Assembly (NCBI GenBank): GCA_035534615.1
Contig: DATLRO010000055.1
Location: 1-30,214, forward strand
DNA length: 30,214 bases
Direction: 5' to 3'
Source: JAGWRA01 sp035534615
GTDB taxonomy: Bacteria; Acidobacteriota; Vicinamibacteria; Vicinamibacterales; CAVVIG01
A program made the translations under genes and the position numbers. The notes beneath the pieces are model-generated. The model searched no databases. It saw only the letters and a list, made by a program, of their open reading frames with translations, and was not told the origin of the DNA. Positions 15,215 through 23,413 of the stretch are shown piece by piece. Each line of letters starts with the position of its first letter. The first letter of the stretch is position 1.

Positions 15215-16834
15215 ATGACCACTGCAGTACTACCGCGCGAAAACTACCTCAACACGGACTACCGCCTGCGGTCGTGGCTGCTGACGACCGACCACAAGCG
15301 GATCTGCATTCTGTACCTCCTGACGATCACGATGTTCTTCGCGATCGGCGGGGCGTTTGCGACGATGATCCGGCTGTCGCTGGTCAACCCGGCCGGCACG
15401 CTGGTCTCCGACGAGACGTACAACAAGCTGTTCACCATGCATGGCATCATCATGGTGTTCTTCTTCCTCGTCCCGTCGATCCCGGCGACGCTCGGCAATT
15501 TCCTGATCCCGATGATGATCGGGGCGAAGGACGTGGCGTTCCCGAAGCTGAACCTCGCCAGCTGGTACATCTTCGTGACCGGCGGCTGCTTCACGCTGTG
15601 GGCGCTGATCTCGGGGGGCGTCGACACCGGCTGGACGTTCTACACGCCGTTCAGCACGCTGTCGTCGAACACGAACGTCAGCCTGGCGGCCATCGGCATC
15701 TTCATCGCCGGGTTCGCATCCATCCTGACCGGCCTGAACTTCATGGTCACCATCCACCGGATGCGGGCGCCGGGGATGACCTGGTTCCGGATGCCGCTGT
15801 TTCTGTGGTCGATGTACGCCACCAGCCTCATCATGGTGCTCGGCACGCCGGTCCTGGCGATCACGCTGCTGCTGGTCGCCGCGGAACGGGTGCTGCACCT
15901 GGGCATCTTCGACCCGTCACGGGGCGGCGACCCGGTGCTTTTCCAGCACCTGTTCTGGTTCTACTCGCACCCGGCCGTCTACATCATGATCGTGCCGGGC
16001 ATGGGGGTCACCAGCGAGCTCATCGCCGCGTTCTCCCGGAAACGCATCTTCGGCTATGAGTTCGTCGCCTTTGCGAGCCTGGCGATCGCGGTGCTCGGCT
16101 TCCTGGTGTGGGGCCATCACCTGTTCGTCGCCGGCCTGTCCATCTACTCGGCGATGGTGTTCTCGCTGCTGAGCTATCTGGTCGCCATCCCGTCGGCGAT
16201 CAAGGTCTTCAACTGGACGGCGACGCTCTACAAGGGCTCGGTCTCCTACGCGACGCCGATGCTGTACGCGTTCGGCTTCATCTGGATGTTCACGATTGGC
16301 GGCCTGACCGGCCTGTTCCTGGCCGCCCTCGGCCTCGACGTCCACGTGCACGACACCTACTTCGTCATCGCCCACTTCCACTACATCATGGTCGGCGGCG
16401 CGATCATGGGGTACCTGGGCGGCCTCCATTACTGGTGGCCGAAGATGACGGGCCGGCTCTATCCGGAAGGCTGGGCGAAGCTCGGAGCGCTGACGATTTT
16501 CCTCGGGTTCAACCTGACGTTCTTCCCGCAGTTCATCCTCGGTTACATGGGCATGCCGCGCCGCTACCACGTGTACCCGCCCGAGTTCCAGGCGCTGAAC
16601 GTGCTGTCGTCGGCCGGGGCGTCGGTGCTCGGCATCGGTTACCTGATCCCGCTGGTGTACCTGCTCTGGTCGCTGAAGTACGGGCCGATCGCGGGCGACA
16701 ATCCGTGGGGCGCGAAGGGGCTCGAATGGACGACGACGTCGCCGCCGCCGACCCACAACTTCGCGGTGACGCCGATCGTGACCGAGCCCGCGTACAATTA
16801 CGCCGGGGAGCAGGAGGAGAGCCGAGTTGGCTGA
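15215..16834 (+). CDS. coxA: Cytochrome c oxidase subunit I, A2-type
   Basis: A 539-residue catalytic subunit with 12 expected helices. It reduces oxygen to water at the heme a3-CuB centre and pumps protons. Ligands seen are H76 (heme a, FTMHGIIM), H252 (CuB, with the cross-linked Tyr of the HPAVY motif at Y256), H301-H302 (WGHHLF), and H387 and H389 (IAHFHYIMVGG; heme a3 and heme a). The helix-VI motif is YSHPAVYI, not GHPEVYI. The D-channel glutamate is replaced and a Tyr-Ser pair is present, which marks the A2 subfamily as in Rhodothermus and Thermus-type caa3 oxidases. The subunit III helices are not fused. coxC overlaps its 3' end. Confidence 0.96.
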   Translation: MTTAVLPRENYLNTDYRLRSWLLTTDHKRICILYLLTITMFFAIGGAFATMIRLSLVNPAGTLVSDETYNKLFTMHGIIMVFFFLVPSIPATLGNFLIPMMIGAKDVAFPKLNLASWYIFVTGGCFTLWALISGGVDTGWTFYTPFSTLSSNTNVSLAAIGIFIAGFASILTGLNFMVTIHRMRAPGMTWFRMPLFLWSMYATSLIMVLGTPVLAITLLLVAAERVLHLGIFDPSRGGDPVLFQHLFWFYSHPAVYIMIVPGMGVTSELIAAFSRKRIFGYEFVAFASLAIAVLGFLVWGHHLFVAGLSIYSAMVFSLLSYLVAIPSAIKVFNWTATLYKGSVSYATPMLYAFGFIWMFTIGGLTGLFLAALGLDVHVHDTYFVIAHFHYIMVGGAIMGYLGGLHYWWPKMTGRLYPEGWAKLGALTIFLGFNLTFFPQFILGYMGMPRRYHVYPPEFQALNVLSSAGASVLGIGYLIPLVYLLWSLKYGPIAGDNPWGAKGLEWTTTSPPPTHNFAVTPIVTEPAYNYAGEQEESRVG

Positions 16835-17498
16835 CATGACGTCTCAGGCCGCCGTCGCGCCGCCGCGTGCGCTGCAGCACCATTTCGACAGCCTCGAACA
16901 GCAGCGGGATGTCGCCACGCTCGGGATGTGGATCTTCCTCGTCACCGAGGCGCTGTTCTTCGGCGGGCTCTTCACGGCGTACCTGGTGTACCGGTCGATG
17001 TACCCGCACGCGTTCGCGGTGGCCAGCGAGCACACCCTGATCGCGCTGGGGGCGGCGAACACGGCGATCCTGATCACCAGCAGCTTGACGATGGCGCTGG
17101 CGGTTCACGCGGCGCAGGAAGGCAACCAGAAGAGCATCATCCGGTTCCTGGTGTTCACCTTCCTGCTGGGCACCGCGTTCCTCGTGCTGAAGGGGGTGGA
17201 GTACACGGTCGACATGCGCGACCACCTGCTCCCCGGCGCCAACTTCGCCATCGCCGGAGCGAATCCAGGCCACGCGGAGATCTTCTTCTCGCTGTACTTC
17301 ATCATGACCGGCCTGCACGCGATCCACATGATCGTGGGGCTGTCGCTGCTGGTCGTGATCATGTACATGACGTCGAAGGGGCGGTTCTCGAAGGAGTACC
17401 ATGCACCGGTCGAGGTGATGGGCCTCTACTGGCACTTCGTCGACATCATCTGGATCTTCCTGTTCCCGCTGCTGTACCTGATCGACCGGCACAAGTAA
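16827..17498 (+). CDS. coxC: Cytochrome c oxidase subunit III
   Basis: A 223-residue subunit III with about five membrane helices. Family landmarks are LGMWIFLVTEALFFGGLFTAY near the N-terminus, FFSLYFIMTGLHAIHMIVGL in the middle, and VEVMGLYWHFVDIIWIFLFPLLYL at the end. The short form lacking the first two helices is normal for this type. The start is taken as TTG at 16827, because AGGAGG (16812-16817) lies 9 nt upstream. An ATG at 16836 is possible, but its spacing of 18 nt is too long. The TTG start overlaps the end of coxA by 8 nt, suggesting translational coupling. The subunit stabilises subunit I and supports proton uptake. Confidence 0.93.
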   Translation: MADMTSQAAVAPPRALQHHFDSLEQQRDVATLGMWIFLVTEALFFGGLFTAYLVYRSMYPHAFAVASEHTLIALGAANTAILITSSLTMALAVHAAQEGNQKSIIRFLVFTFLLGTAFLVLKGVEYTVDMRDHLLPGANFAIAGANPGHAEIFFSLYFIMTGLHAIHMIVGLSLLVVIMYMTSKGRFSKEYHAPVEVMGLYWHFVDIIWIFLFPLLYLIDRHK

Positions 17499-17536
17499 CG
17501 CGCTGAGGCCTGAACGTACCGGGATACTGAACGCCC

Positions 17537-17824
17537 ATGACGAGCGAGCACATCGTACCCAAGAGCACCTACTACGCAATCTTCATCATCCTGCTGGTCA
17601 TGACCTACACGACCGTGCAGGTGGCGTACTTCGACCTCGGGCCCTGGAATCCGGTCGCGGCCCTGGTGATCGCCTTCTTCAAGGCGTCGCTGGTCGTCCT
17701 GTTCTTCATGCACGGGAAGTACAGCTCGAAGCTGATCAAGCTCGTCATCCTCGGCGCGCTCTTCTGGCTCGGGATCATGCTCTCCTTCACGATGATGGAT
17801 TACCTCACCCGCTTCATGGGCTGA
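17537..17824 (+). CDS. coxD: Cytochrome c oxidase subunit IV (prokaryotic type)
   Basis: A 95-residue small membrane protein with three hydrophobic helices. It matches the short prokaryotic COX4 family: an N-terminal hydrophilic HIVPKSTYY, a first helix AIFIILLVMTYTTVQVAYFDLG, then AALVIAFFKASLVVLFFMHGKYS (the conserved K-A-S/x-L-V..FFMH segment), and a last helix with LGIMLSFTMMDYL. It is the final gene of the supercluster, 38 bp after coxC, and is followed by a hairpin. Confidence 0.9.
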   Translation: MTSEHIVPKSTYYAIFIILLVMTYTTVQVAYFDLGPWNPVAALVIAFFKASLVVLFFMHGKYSSKLIKLVILGALFWLGIMLSFTMMDYLTRFMG

Positions 17825-17860
17825 AGCGGGGACGGGTTCTGTCACGCCCCCCACGGGCTC

Positions 17861-17894
17861 CGCCGGCCGACGATCCGGGCGATGCCGGCCGGCG
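17861..17894. terminator. Hairpin between convergent coxD and the porin gene
   Basis: A perfect 8-bp inverted repeat (CGCCGGCC and GGCCGGCG) with an 18-nt loop lies in the 120-bp gap between two converging genes. There is no T-tract, so intrinsic termination is uncertain; the placement at the end of the act-cox supercluster supports the call. Confidence 0.45.
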
Positions 17895-17944
17895 TGAGCC
17901 TCGTCCGCGGACGGGCGGCACGAAGCGCCCGACGTCAGACGGAC

Positions 17945-19336
17945 TCAGAACCCCCACACCACCGAGGCGCTGAAGAGATTCGCATAGTAGTGGAACAGGC
18001 CGTTGTTCAGCGCCGTCGTCGGCGGCACCGCGCCGGTGTCGACCGTGCGGCCGGCCCGGTCGCTCTGGTTGACGTACATGTAGGCCAGGTCGAGGTGCAG
18101 CCGCTTCGCGAGCGGCAGGCTCGTGCCGAACGCCAGCTCCTTGCGCGGCGCTTCCGGCAGCACCGGCGTCACCGATTGAGCCGGCTCGGCCGCCGTGTTC
18201 GCGTCGAACCCCGCCCGCACGACGATGTCGCGCGGCAGCAGGTATTCGCCGCCGATGCGGATGCCGTGGGTGTTGTTCCAGTGTCCGTACAGCACCGTCG
18301 GCGGCGCGATCTGATTCTGGATGAGCAGCTGGTTGAACATGGCCCAGTGGGTGAACTGGTAGTCGATGAACAGCTGGAGCTGCTTCGACGCCCGGTAGGC
18401 GGTGCCGAGGACGAGCTGGTCGGGCAGCGGCAGGGACGTCGTCGCGGTCTGCGGCCCGAGCGGGGCTCCCGCCGTGAATTCGGGCGCGAGCAGCACGTCG
18501 ATCGGCGTGCCGGCCGGCACGCCCGGCAGCGGGATCGGCAGCCGCAGCCCGGTCGGCACCTGCAGCGTGGCGAGCTTGCCGTTGGTGATCGAAACCGTCT
18601 GGCCGGAGAGGTAGCGGCCTCCGAACGACCAGGCGTCGTCCGCCTTGAAGATGAAGCCGACGTGCACGCCGGCGTGCAGGCCGCTGCCGGACAGCGCCAC
18701 GTTGGCGAAGTCGGTTCCCTGCGGGACGCCGAGCGCCGCGAACGTCAGGCCGCCGGCGCCCGGAATCAGCTGCGTGGACAGGTCGACGCGCCGGTCCAGC
18801 TCCACGCTGGTGTGCGTGATGTCGATCCCGAGGCCGATGAAGAGCCGCTTGCCGGCGTGGAAGGCGACCGTCGGCTGCACGTACAGGCTCTGGACCGAAC
18901 TCTTGTAGCTGACGAACCGCCCTTCGCTCGTCGTCGGCCAGTCCGACGTCAGACCGTACGGCGCGAACACGCCGAGACCAACGACGACGCCATGCCACGG
19001 GGCCGCGATGTACTCGCCGGGGGCGAGGAAGGTGGTGGCGTTCAGCGGACTGACGAGATGCGTCGTGCTGTCCGTGAACCGCCCGCGTGGGGAGATGGTG
19101 GTCGCGCCGACGCTCGCCACCAGGCCCGTGTGAACCGCCAGCCCGGCTGGATTGAAGAAGATGGCCGACCCGTCATCGCACGGCGCGGCGACACCGGCGC
19201 CGCCCCGGCCCATCATGCAGGCCCCCTGCTCGTACAAACCGTAGCCCTGGGCGGCGGCCCGTGAGCTGAGGCCGAAGACTCCCCCTGCCAGCGCGATCAG
19301 CGCGACAACCGATCGGAAGTGGCGTGCACGTGACAT
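17945..19336 (-). CDS. FadL/OmpP1-family outer-membrane transport protein
   Basis: A 463-residue outer-membrane beta-barrel of the FadL/TodX family, which takes up long-chain fatty acids or other hydrophobic compounds across the outer membrane. The start at 19336 has GGGAGG 7 nt upstream and gives a clear signal peptide (SVVALIALAGGVFGLSSRAAA). The mature N-terminus has the family's plug-like segment: GACMMGRGGAGVA, then CDDGSAIFFNPAGLA. Alternating beta-strand patterns fill the rest, with an S/G-rich barrel and late strands such as LQLFIDYQFTHW. The last residues are VVWGF, a terminal aromatic residue as expected for BAM-assembled porins. The upstream in-frame region to 19456 is not protein-like. 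Substrate is not predictable. Confidence 0.88.
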   Translation of the reverse strand: MSRARHFRSVVALIALAGGVFGLSSRAAAQGYGLYEQGACMMGRGGAGVAAPCDDGSAIFFNPAGLAVHTGLVASVGATTISPRGRFTDSTTHLVSPLNATTFLAPGEYIAAPWHGVVVGLGVFAPYGLTSDWPTTSEGRFVSYKSSVQSLYVQPTVAFHAGKRLFIGLGIDITHTSVELDRRVDLSTQLIPGAGGLTFAALGVPQGTDFANVALSGSGLHAGVHVGFIFKADDAWSFGGRYLSGQTVSITNGKLATLQVPTGLRLPIPLPGVPAGTPIDVLLAPEFTAGAPLGPQTATTSLPLPDQLVLGTAYRASKQLQLFIDYQFTHWAMFNQLLIQNQIAPPTVLYGHWNNTHGIRIGGEYLLPRDIVVRAGFDANTAAEPAQSVTPVLPEAPRKELAFGTSLPLAKRLHLDLAYMYVNQSDRAGRTVDTGAVPPTTALNNGLFHYYANLFSASVVWGF

Positions 19337-19492
19337 GGTCGATCCTCCCTGGCCGGCGCTTCGCCGGCTCGCGGATTGGAACGTGGCACACGACGCGCAG
19401 GATCTCTCTCGGACAAGCATAGCGCAGCCGGCCGGAGGCGTGACCCACCGTGTCACGCGCCGCGCCGGACCGGCGCACGGCCGGCGGGGCCG

Positions 19493-19501
19493 TGCGATAC
19501 T
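19493..19501 (+). promoter_or_regulatory. Extended -10 element just upstream of the SemiSWEET gene
   Basis: TGC-GATACT followed by 8 nt and then the ATG at 19510. If used, the transcript would start within a few bases of the ATG (near-leaderless). The -35 region is not convincing and no Shine-Dalgarno sequence is seen. Confidence 0.3.
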
Positions 19502-19509
19502 GCTGTTCG

Positions 19510-19794
19510 ATGCTCAGGCTCATCGGTTTCGCGGCCGGCACGCTCACGACCCTCGCGTTCGTCCCGCAGGTGGTCAGGACCTGGCGGACGCGCTCGGCCA
19601 CCGACATCTCGTTCGGCATGCTCCTGGCGTTCAATCTCGGCGTGGCGCTGTGGCTGGTCTACGGCCTCGGTCTCCGGGCCGTGCCGATCATCGTCGCCAA
19701 CGGCGCCACGCTCGCCCTGGCGTTGATTCTGCTCGTCCTGAAGATTGCGGATCGCGCGAGGCAGCGGGGCGCCGGAACGGCCGGGGGCCGCTGA
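19510..19794 (+). CDS. SemiSWEET/PQ-loop family transporter
   Basis: A 94-residue protein with three hydrophobic helices, matching bacterial SemiSWEETs, which dimerise to form a sugar pore. It shows the PQ-loop signature in helix 1 (TTLAFVPQVVRTW), then RSATDISFGMLLAFNLGVALWLVYGL in helix 2 (the conserved S-A/T-x-D-I-S and a later W-x-x-Y-G), and IIVANGATLALALILLVLK in helix 3. Length is typical. The ATG at 19510 directly precedes helix 1; the longer reading from 19450 adds only arginine-rich non-conserved residues. The gene is divergent from the FadL gene and convergent with the radical SAM gene. The substrate is likely a small sugar, from family knowledge only. Confidence 0.85.
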   Translation: MLRLIGFAAGTLTTLAFVPQVVRTWRTRSATDISFGMLLAFNLGVALWLVYGLGLRAVPIIVANGATLALALILLVLKIADRARQRGAGTAGGR

Positions 19795-19819
19795 CGCGCG
19801 GCCCGGCGCGCGTGCGTCG

Positions 19820-19844
19820 CCCCTCGCTAGGGCGCAGCGAGGGG
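19820..19844. terminator. Hairpin between convergent SemiSWEET and radical SAM genes
   Basis: A perfect 9-bp inverted repeat, CCCCTCGCT and AGCGAGGGG, with a 7-nt loop. It overlaps the stop codon (19829-19827) and last codons of the minus-strand radical SAM gene and lies 25 bp after the SemiSWEET stop. Placement supports a bidirectional terminator; a T-tract is lacking. Confidence 0.5.
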
Positions 19845-20993
19845 GACGGCCGCGAGCCCGCTTCGGGGCGGCGCCTGTCCGGCGACCGCGTCGACGAGCG
19901 GCTCGATGCCCGGTCCCGGCGTGTACACGCACAGCGGGTCGGAGGCGGTGATGGCGCCGCTGGCGGCGAAGGCACGCGACCGCGACCCGCCGCAGACGGC
20001 GCGGAACCGGCACCGGCGGCACTTGCCGTGCAGCTCATCCGTATCGCGCAGGCGCACGAACAGGTCGCTGGTGCGATACACGTCGACCAGGCTGGCCGTC
20101 CGGACGTTGCCGCACGGCACGGGCAGGAAGCCGCTCGGACAGATGTTGCCGACGTGGTCGACGAACACGAACCCGTTTCCGTCGTTGACGCTGCGCGGTG
20201 CCCGCAGCTGCCGGCGGCGCTCCACCTCATGCGTTGGCAGGCCGGCCTGGATCCGCGCCTCCTCCCGCTGCCGGACGACGCGCTGATACTGCGGAGCTTC
20301 GGTGGTCTTGATGCCGAACGGGGCCGTCAGGGAGAGGTCGTACAGGTAGTGCAGGACCCGTTCGCACTCCTCCGCATTGACCTGGTCCAGCCCGGCGCCG
20401 CGGCCCGTCTGGACCAGAAAGAATACGGCCCACAAGGACAGCGGAAATTTTCCCACAGCCTCGGCCATCGCCTCGAGCGACGGCAGGGTCATCCGGCTGA
20501 TGGTTGTGTTGATCTGCAGCGGCAGTCCCAGCGCGATGGCCGATTCGATGATCCGCATGGTCCAGGCGTAGGAGCCTCGCACCCGGCGGAACGCGTCGTG
20601 CATGTCAGGCTCCGGGCCGTCGAGGCTCACCGCGATCCGGGACAGCCCGGCGTCGCGGAACTCTTCGAGCCGGGCCCTGGTGGCGGCGGCCGTGCCGCTC
20701 GGCGTCAATGCGACGAGGAGGCCTGCCGCATGGGCATGGCGGACGATTTGGGCCAGATCCGGCCGGCGCATCGGGTCGCCGCCGGTCAGGACGAGGAGCG
20801 GGCGCTGGGGGGCGAACCCCTGCAGCTGGTCGACCAGGGCGAAGGCCTCGGCGGTCGTCAGCTCGCGCGGGTCGCGGCGGGGCATGGCATCGGCCCGGCA
20901 GTGCACGCAGGCGAGGGCGCAGGCCCTCGTCGTCTCCCAGATGACCAGGAACGGCGCGCGGTCGAAGTCGACGGGCAGCGGTGGGCGTGTCAT
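19827..20993 (-). CDS. Radical SAM/SPASM domain protein
   Basis: A 388-residue radical SAM enzyme. The N-terminal RDFDRAPFLVIWE-like segment leads to TTRACALACVHCRADA, with the cluster motif C25-x3-C29-x2-C32. LLVLTGGDPMRRPDL follows, containing the GGDP SAM-binding motif, and then IAVSLDGPEPDMHDAFRR. The C-terminal third has a SPASM-type Cys array for auxiliary Fe-S clusters: ICPSGFLPVPCGNV, then KCRRCRFRAVCGG, then DPLC. This layout matches a group often annotated as TIGR04053-like, related to PqqE/NirJ-type enzymes that modify peptides or tetrapyrroles; the real substrate is unknown. ATG at 20993 is chosen because conserved residues follow, with GAGGG just upstream. It is divergent from another radical SAM gene (21112), which suggests a shared pathway. 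Confidence 0.85.
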   Translation of the reverse strand: MTRPPLPVDFDRAPFLVIWETTRACALACVHCRADAMPRRDPRELTTAEAFALVDQLQGFAPQRPLLVLTGGDPMRRPDLAQIVRHAHAAGLLVALTPSGTAAATRARLEEFRDAGLSRIAVSLDGPEPDMHDAFRRVRGSYAWTMRIIESAIALGLPLQINTTISRMTLPSLEAMAEAVGKFPLSLWAVFFLVQTGRGAGLDQVNAEECERVLHYLYDLSLTAPFGIKTTEAPQYQRVVRQREEARIQAGLPTHEVERRRQLRAPRSVNDGNGFVFVDHVGNICPSGFLPVPCGNVRTASLVDVYRTSDLFVRLRDTDELHGKCRRCRFRAVCGGSRSRAFAASGAITASDPLCVYTPGPGIEPLVDAVAGQAPPRSGLAAVPLAAP

Positions 20994-21099
20994 GGGACCC
21001 TCGGGGACAGGCGGCCCGAACGGGCCACTGCCACAGGATCTCACGGCGGTCGCGCGCCCGGTATGATCGGCGTCATGAGGGCCGGGATCGGCCGGTGAC

Positions 21100-21105
21100 T
21101 ATCCT
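21100..21105 (+). promoter_or_regulatory. -10-like element abutting the second radical SAM gene
   Basis: TATCCT lies six bases before the ATG at 21112, so a transcript starting 7 nt downstream would begin at the start codon. There is no Shine-Dalgarno sequence. The 118-bp region 20994-21111 must also hold the divergent promoter for the SPASM gene, which I could not place. Confidence 0.3.
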
Positions 21106-21111
21106 GTGGGC

Positions 21112-22377
21112 ATGTTTCTCAGCGGAGCCATGGGGCTCGTGACTCGACGGGAGGCGCGCATGGCGCTGAATGCCTGCGAGCTCGAGATCGACCTGTTCTG
21201 CCGCGGCATGCGCGTGCCGGACGAGGTCTCGCTGGCCGGCGTCCGGGGCGTCGCGCGGACCCGTGCCGGCCTCGGCTCGGGGCTGGACGTCGTGCTGCCG
21301 ACCGGCTCGCGCATCAAGGACGAGATCTGGGTGAACGTGCCGGTGGTCGAAGCGTTCGCCCGCGAGTCGCCGTATCGGCTCGAGGGCGGGCCGGAGGCGG
21401 GCTACCGGATCGTCGACGATCGTTTCTCGCTCAGCTATCCGATCCGGCTGCCGCTCGAGCCCCAGTGGTACTCGCGCGAGACCTCGCGGCAGGTCCCGAT
21501 GAGCCGCGTCGGCGTGTTGCAGGGGACCTACCTCGGCGTGTACGTCAGCATGGTCTGCGCGTTCTGGAACTACAAGCCGGCCCTCAACTGCCGCTTCTGC
21601 ACGACCGGCCAGAACGTCGGCGACGCCGAAGAGCTCGACAAGGCGGTGTCGGACGTGGTCGAGACCTGCCGGGCGGCCCGGGACGAATCCGGCATCACGT
21701 TCGTGCACCTCAACGGCGGCTTCCAGGGGACGCGGGGCATCGAGTTCACGCTGCCGTACGTGAAGGCCATCAAGCAGGAGGTCGGGCTGCTGGTCGGCGT
21801 GCAGCTCGCGCCCGAGCGCGACTTCTCGCACTACGACGCCCTTATCGAAGCCGGCGTCGATCACATCTCGTTCTGCCTCGAGTTCTTCGACCCCGAATGG
21901 TTCGGGCGGATCTGCCCCGGCAAGGCGCGCATCCACGGCCAGCAGGTGTTTCTCGACGCGATGGCGTACTGCGCGAAGCGGATGCCGCGCGGCGCCGTGT
22001 CGGGCGAGATCATCGCGGGGGTCGAGCCGATCGAGCGCACGCTGCAGGCGATCGACGTCATTGCGGGCCTCGGCGCATTCCCGACCGTCTGCATCTTCCG
22101 GCCCACCGTCGGGTCGGACATGGAAGCGTGGCCGGCGCCCACGTTCGAGGGGATGCGGCTGGTGATGCAGCATGCCTACGAGGCCTGCCGGCGCCACTGG
22201 CTGCCGATCGGGGCCGCGCCGAACATCGAAGTCAGCCTCGTGGTGAATCCGGATGACGCGGCGCTGCTGGCCGAGCGCAACTTCGGATTCTACCGATACG
22301 AAGCGTTCCGGAAACTGGCCAGGACGGTCGCCCGCCCGTACTTCAGGCACAAACTCCGGCCGCGCTCCGCTGCCTAG
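21112..22377 (+). CDS. Radical SAM-like protein with unusual cysteine spacing
   Basis: A 421-residue protein. Residues 1-125 form an N-terminal domain without a recognised motif (EIWVNVPVVEAFARESPY, then DDRFSLSYPIRL). The likely Fe-S site follows as VCAFWNYKPALNCRFCTTGQNVG, giving C149-x10-C160-x2-C163 instead of the classical CxxxCxxC. Downstream features suit a radical SAM TIM barrel: ITFVHLNGGFQGTRG (a GG segment after strand 2), LLVGVQLAPERD, DHISFCLEFFDPEW, SGEIIAGVEPIERTLQAI and FPTVCIFRPTVGSDMEAWP. No SPASM domain is seen. The start could be GTG 21106, ATG 21112 or ATG 21130; 21112 is preferred. The NirK-like gene begins 17 bp after its stop, so the two probably form an operon. The substrate is unknown. 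Confidence 0.78.
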   Translation: MFLSGAMGLVTRREARMALNACELEIDLFCRGMRVPDEVSLAGVRGVARTRAGLGSGLDVVLPTGSRIKDEIWVNVPVVEAFARESPYRLEGGPEAGYRIVDDRFSLSYPIRLPLEPQWYSRETSRQVPMSRVGVLQGTYLGVYVSMVCAFWNYKPALNCRFCTTGQNVGDAEELDKAVSDVVETCRAARDESGITFVHLNGGFQGTRGIEFTLPYVKAIKQEVGLLVGVQLAPERDFSHYDALIEAGVDHISFCLEFFDPEWFGRICPGKARIHGQQVFLDAMAYCAKRMPRGAVSGEIIAGVEPIERTLQAIDVIAGLGAFPTVCIFRPTVGSDMEAWPAPTFEGMRLVMQHAYEACRRHWLPIGAAPNIEVSLVVNPDDAALLAERNFGFYRYEAFRKLARTVARPYFRHKLRPRSAA

Positions 22378-22394
22378 CCCCGGGAGGGCCCTTC

Positions 22395-23327
22395 GTGTCC
22401 CGCACGCTCCCGTTCGTCCCGTTCGTCGCGGTCGTCGCGGTCGTCTGCGCGGGCTGCGGTGCGTCGCGGTCGTCCCCGTCCGGCGCGCCGCTGTTCACCC
22501 GGAACATGCCTGCGCTGGCCGGACAGGAGAAGACCTGCGCGGGGCCGCGGCACAAGACGTTCGACCTCGACGTCGTCCAGACGAAGGGGATCGCGCTCGG
22601 CATGGGACTGACCTTCGCCGCCTGGACGTACGACGGCCGGCTTCCCGGCCCGACGATCGAGACGTGCGAGGGCGACACGGTCACCATCCGGCTCCACAAC
22701 GACGGCACCGTGTCGCACGGCCTCGACACGCACGCCTTCCGGATCGACTCGCGCAAGTACGGCCCGACGGCGCCCGGGACGACGCTGACGATCACGAGCG
22801 TGGTCGACACGCCGGGCGTGTACATGTACCACTGCGCGGCCGGGCCGGTGACCGACCTGCACATCAAGAGCGGCCTGCACGGCGCGATGATCGTCTATCC
22901 GCGCACGCCGCTGCGGCCGGCGCGCAGCCTGGTGGTGGTCGAAGACGCCGTCTACGGCAGGCCGGACGCGCACGGATTCATTCCGGGGACCGACCCGGCC
23001 ATGGCGCAGAAGAACGACGAGGCGTTCTCGATGTTCAACGGCCGGCTGGACAACGGCCCGATCGACGTCAAGCCGGGTGACCTCATCCGGATCTACTTCG
23101 TGAACGTCGGGCCCGGCGTCTCGTCGATGCACGTGATTGGCGACATCTTCGATCGCGTGTCGCTCGGGACGACCTGGATTCACGACCTGCAGACCGACGG
23201 CGTACCGGCCGGCTCGGGCGCGATCCTGGAATTCCGCATTCCCGGCCCGGGCGTCTTCGTCCTCGTGGACCACGACAAGCTGGCGTACGTCCCGTACGGC
23301 CTGGCGCTGAAGTTCCAGGCGGGGTAG
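22395..23327 (+). CDS. Two-domain NirK-like copper protein (nitrite reductase / multicopper oxidase family)
   Basis: A 310-residue exported two-cupredoxin protein. Its hydrophobic N-terminus ends in VVCAGCG, so it may be a lipoprotein (Cys21). Landmarks of copper nitrite reductase are in place: H108-x2-D111-x-H113 (SHGLDTHAF, type 1 His, catalytic Asp, type 2 His), H146-C147 (YMYHCAAG, type 2 His and type 1 Cys), H156 (type 1 His), H246 with the following Ile (MHVIG, catalytic His pair) and H293 (VDHDK, type 2 His). The axial type 1 ligand position, Met in NirK, is Leu161. The start is GTG at 22395, with GGAGG 7 nt upstream. It could be a periplasmic nitrite reductase or a related two-domain multicopper oxidase. 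It is probably co-transcribed with the radical SAM gene upstream. Confidence 0.82.
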   Translation: MSRTLPFVPFVAVVAVVCAGCGASRSSPSGAPLFTRNMPALAGQEKTCAGPRHKTFDLDVVQTKGIALGMGLTFAAWTYDGRLPGPTIETCEGDTVTIRLHNDGTVSHGLDTHAFRIDSRKYGPTAPGTTLTITSVVDTPGVYMYHCAAGPVTDLHIKSGLHGAMIVYPRTPLRPARSLVVVEDAVYGRPDAHGFIPGTDPAMAQKNDEAFSMFNGRLDNGPIDVKPGDLIRIYFVNVGPGVSSMHVIGDIFDRVSLGTTWIHDLQTDGVPAGSGAILEFRIPGPGVFVLVDHDKLAYVPYGLALKFQAG

Positions 23328-23334
23328 GAGCCCT

Positions 23335-23364
23335 TTGACACCTGCGGCATCCGGCGGTCAGAAT
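23335..23364 (+). promoter_or_regulatory. Sigma-70-like promoter for the beta-lactamase-like gene
   Basis: A perfect TTGACA (23335-23340) and CAGAAT (23359-23364; four of six) are separated by 18 bp. A leader of about 43 nt would follow, containing a small perfect hairpin GCCCTC-TGCGC-GAGGGC (23377-23393) before the ribosome binding site GGGAGAG. Confidence 0.5.
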
Positions 23365-23413
23365 GCGGACCGCCAGGCCCTCTGCGCGAGGGCGCCGTCA
23401 GGGAGAGCGCCTC

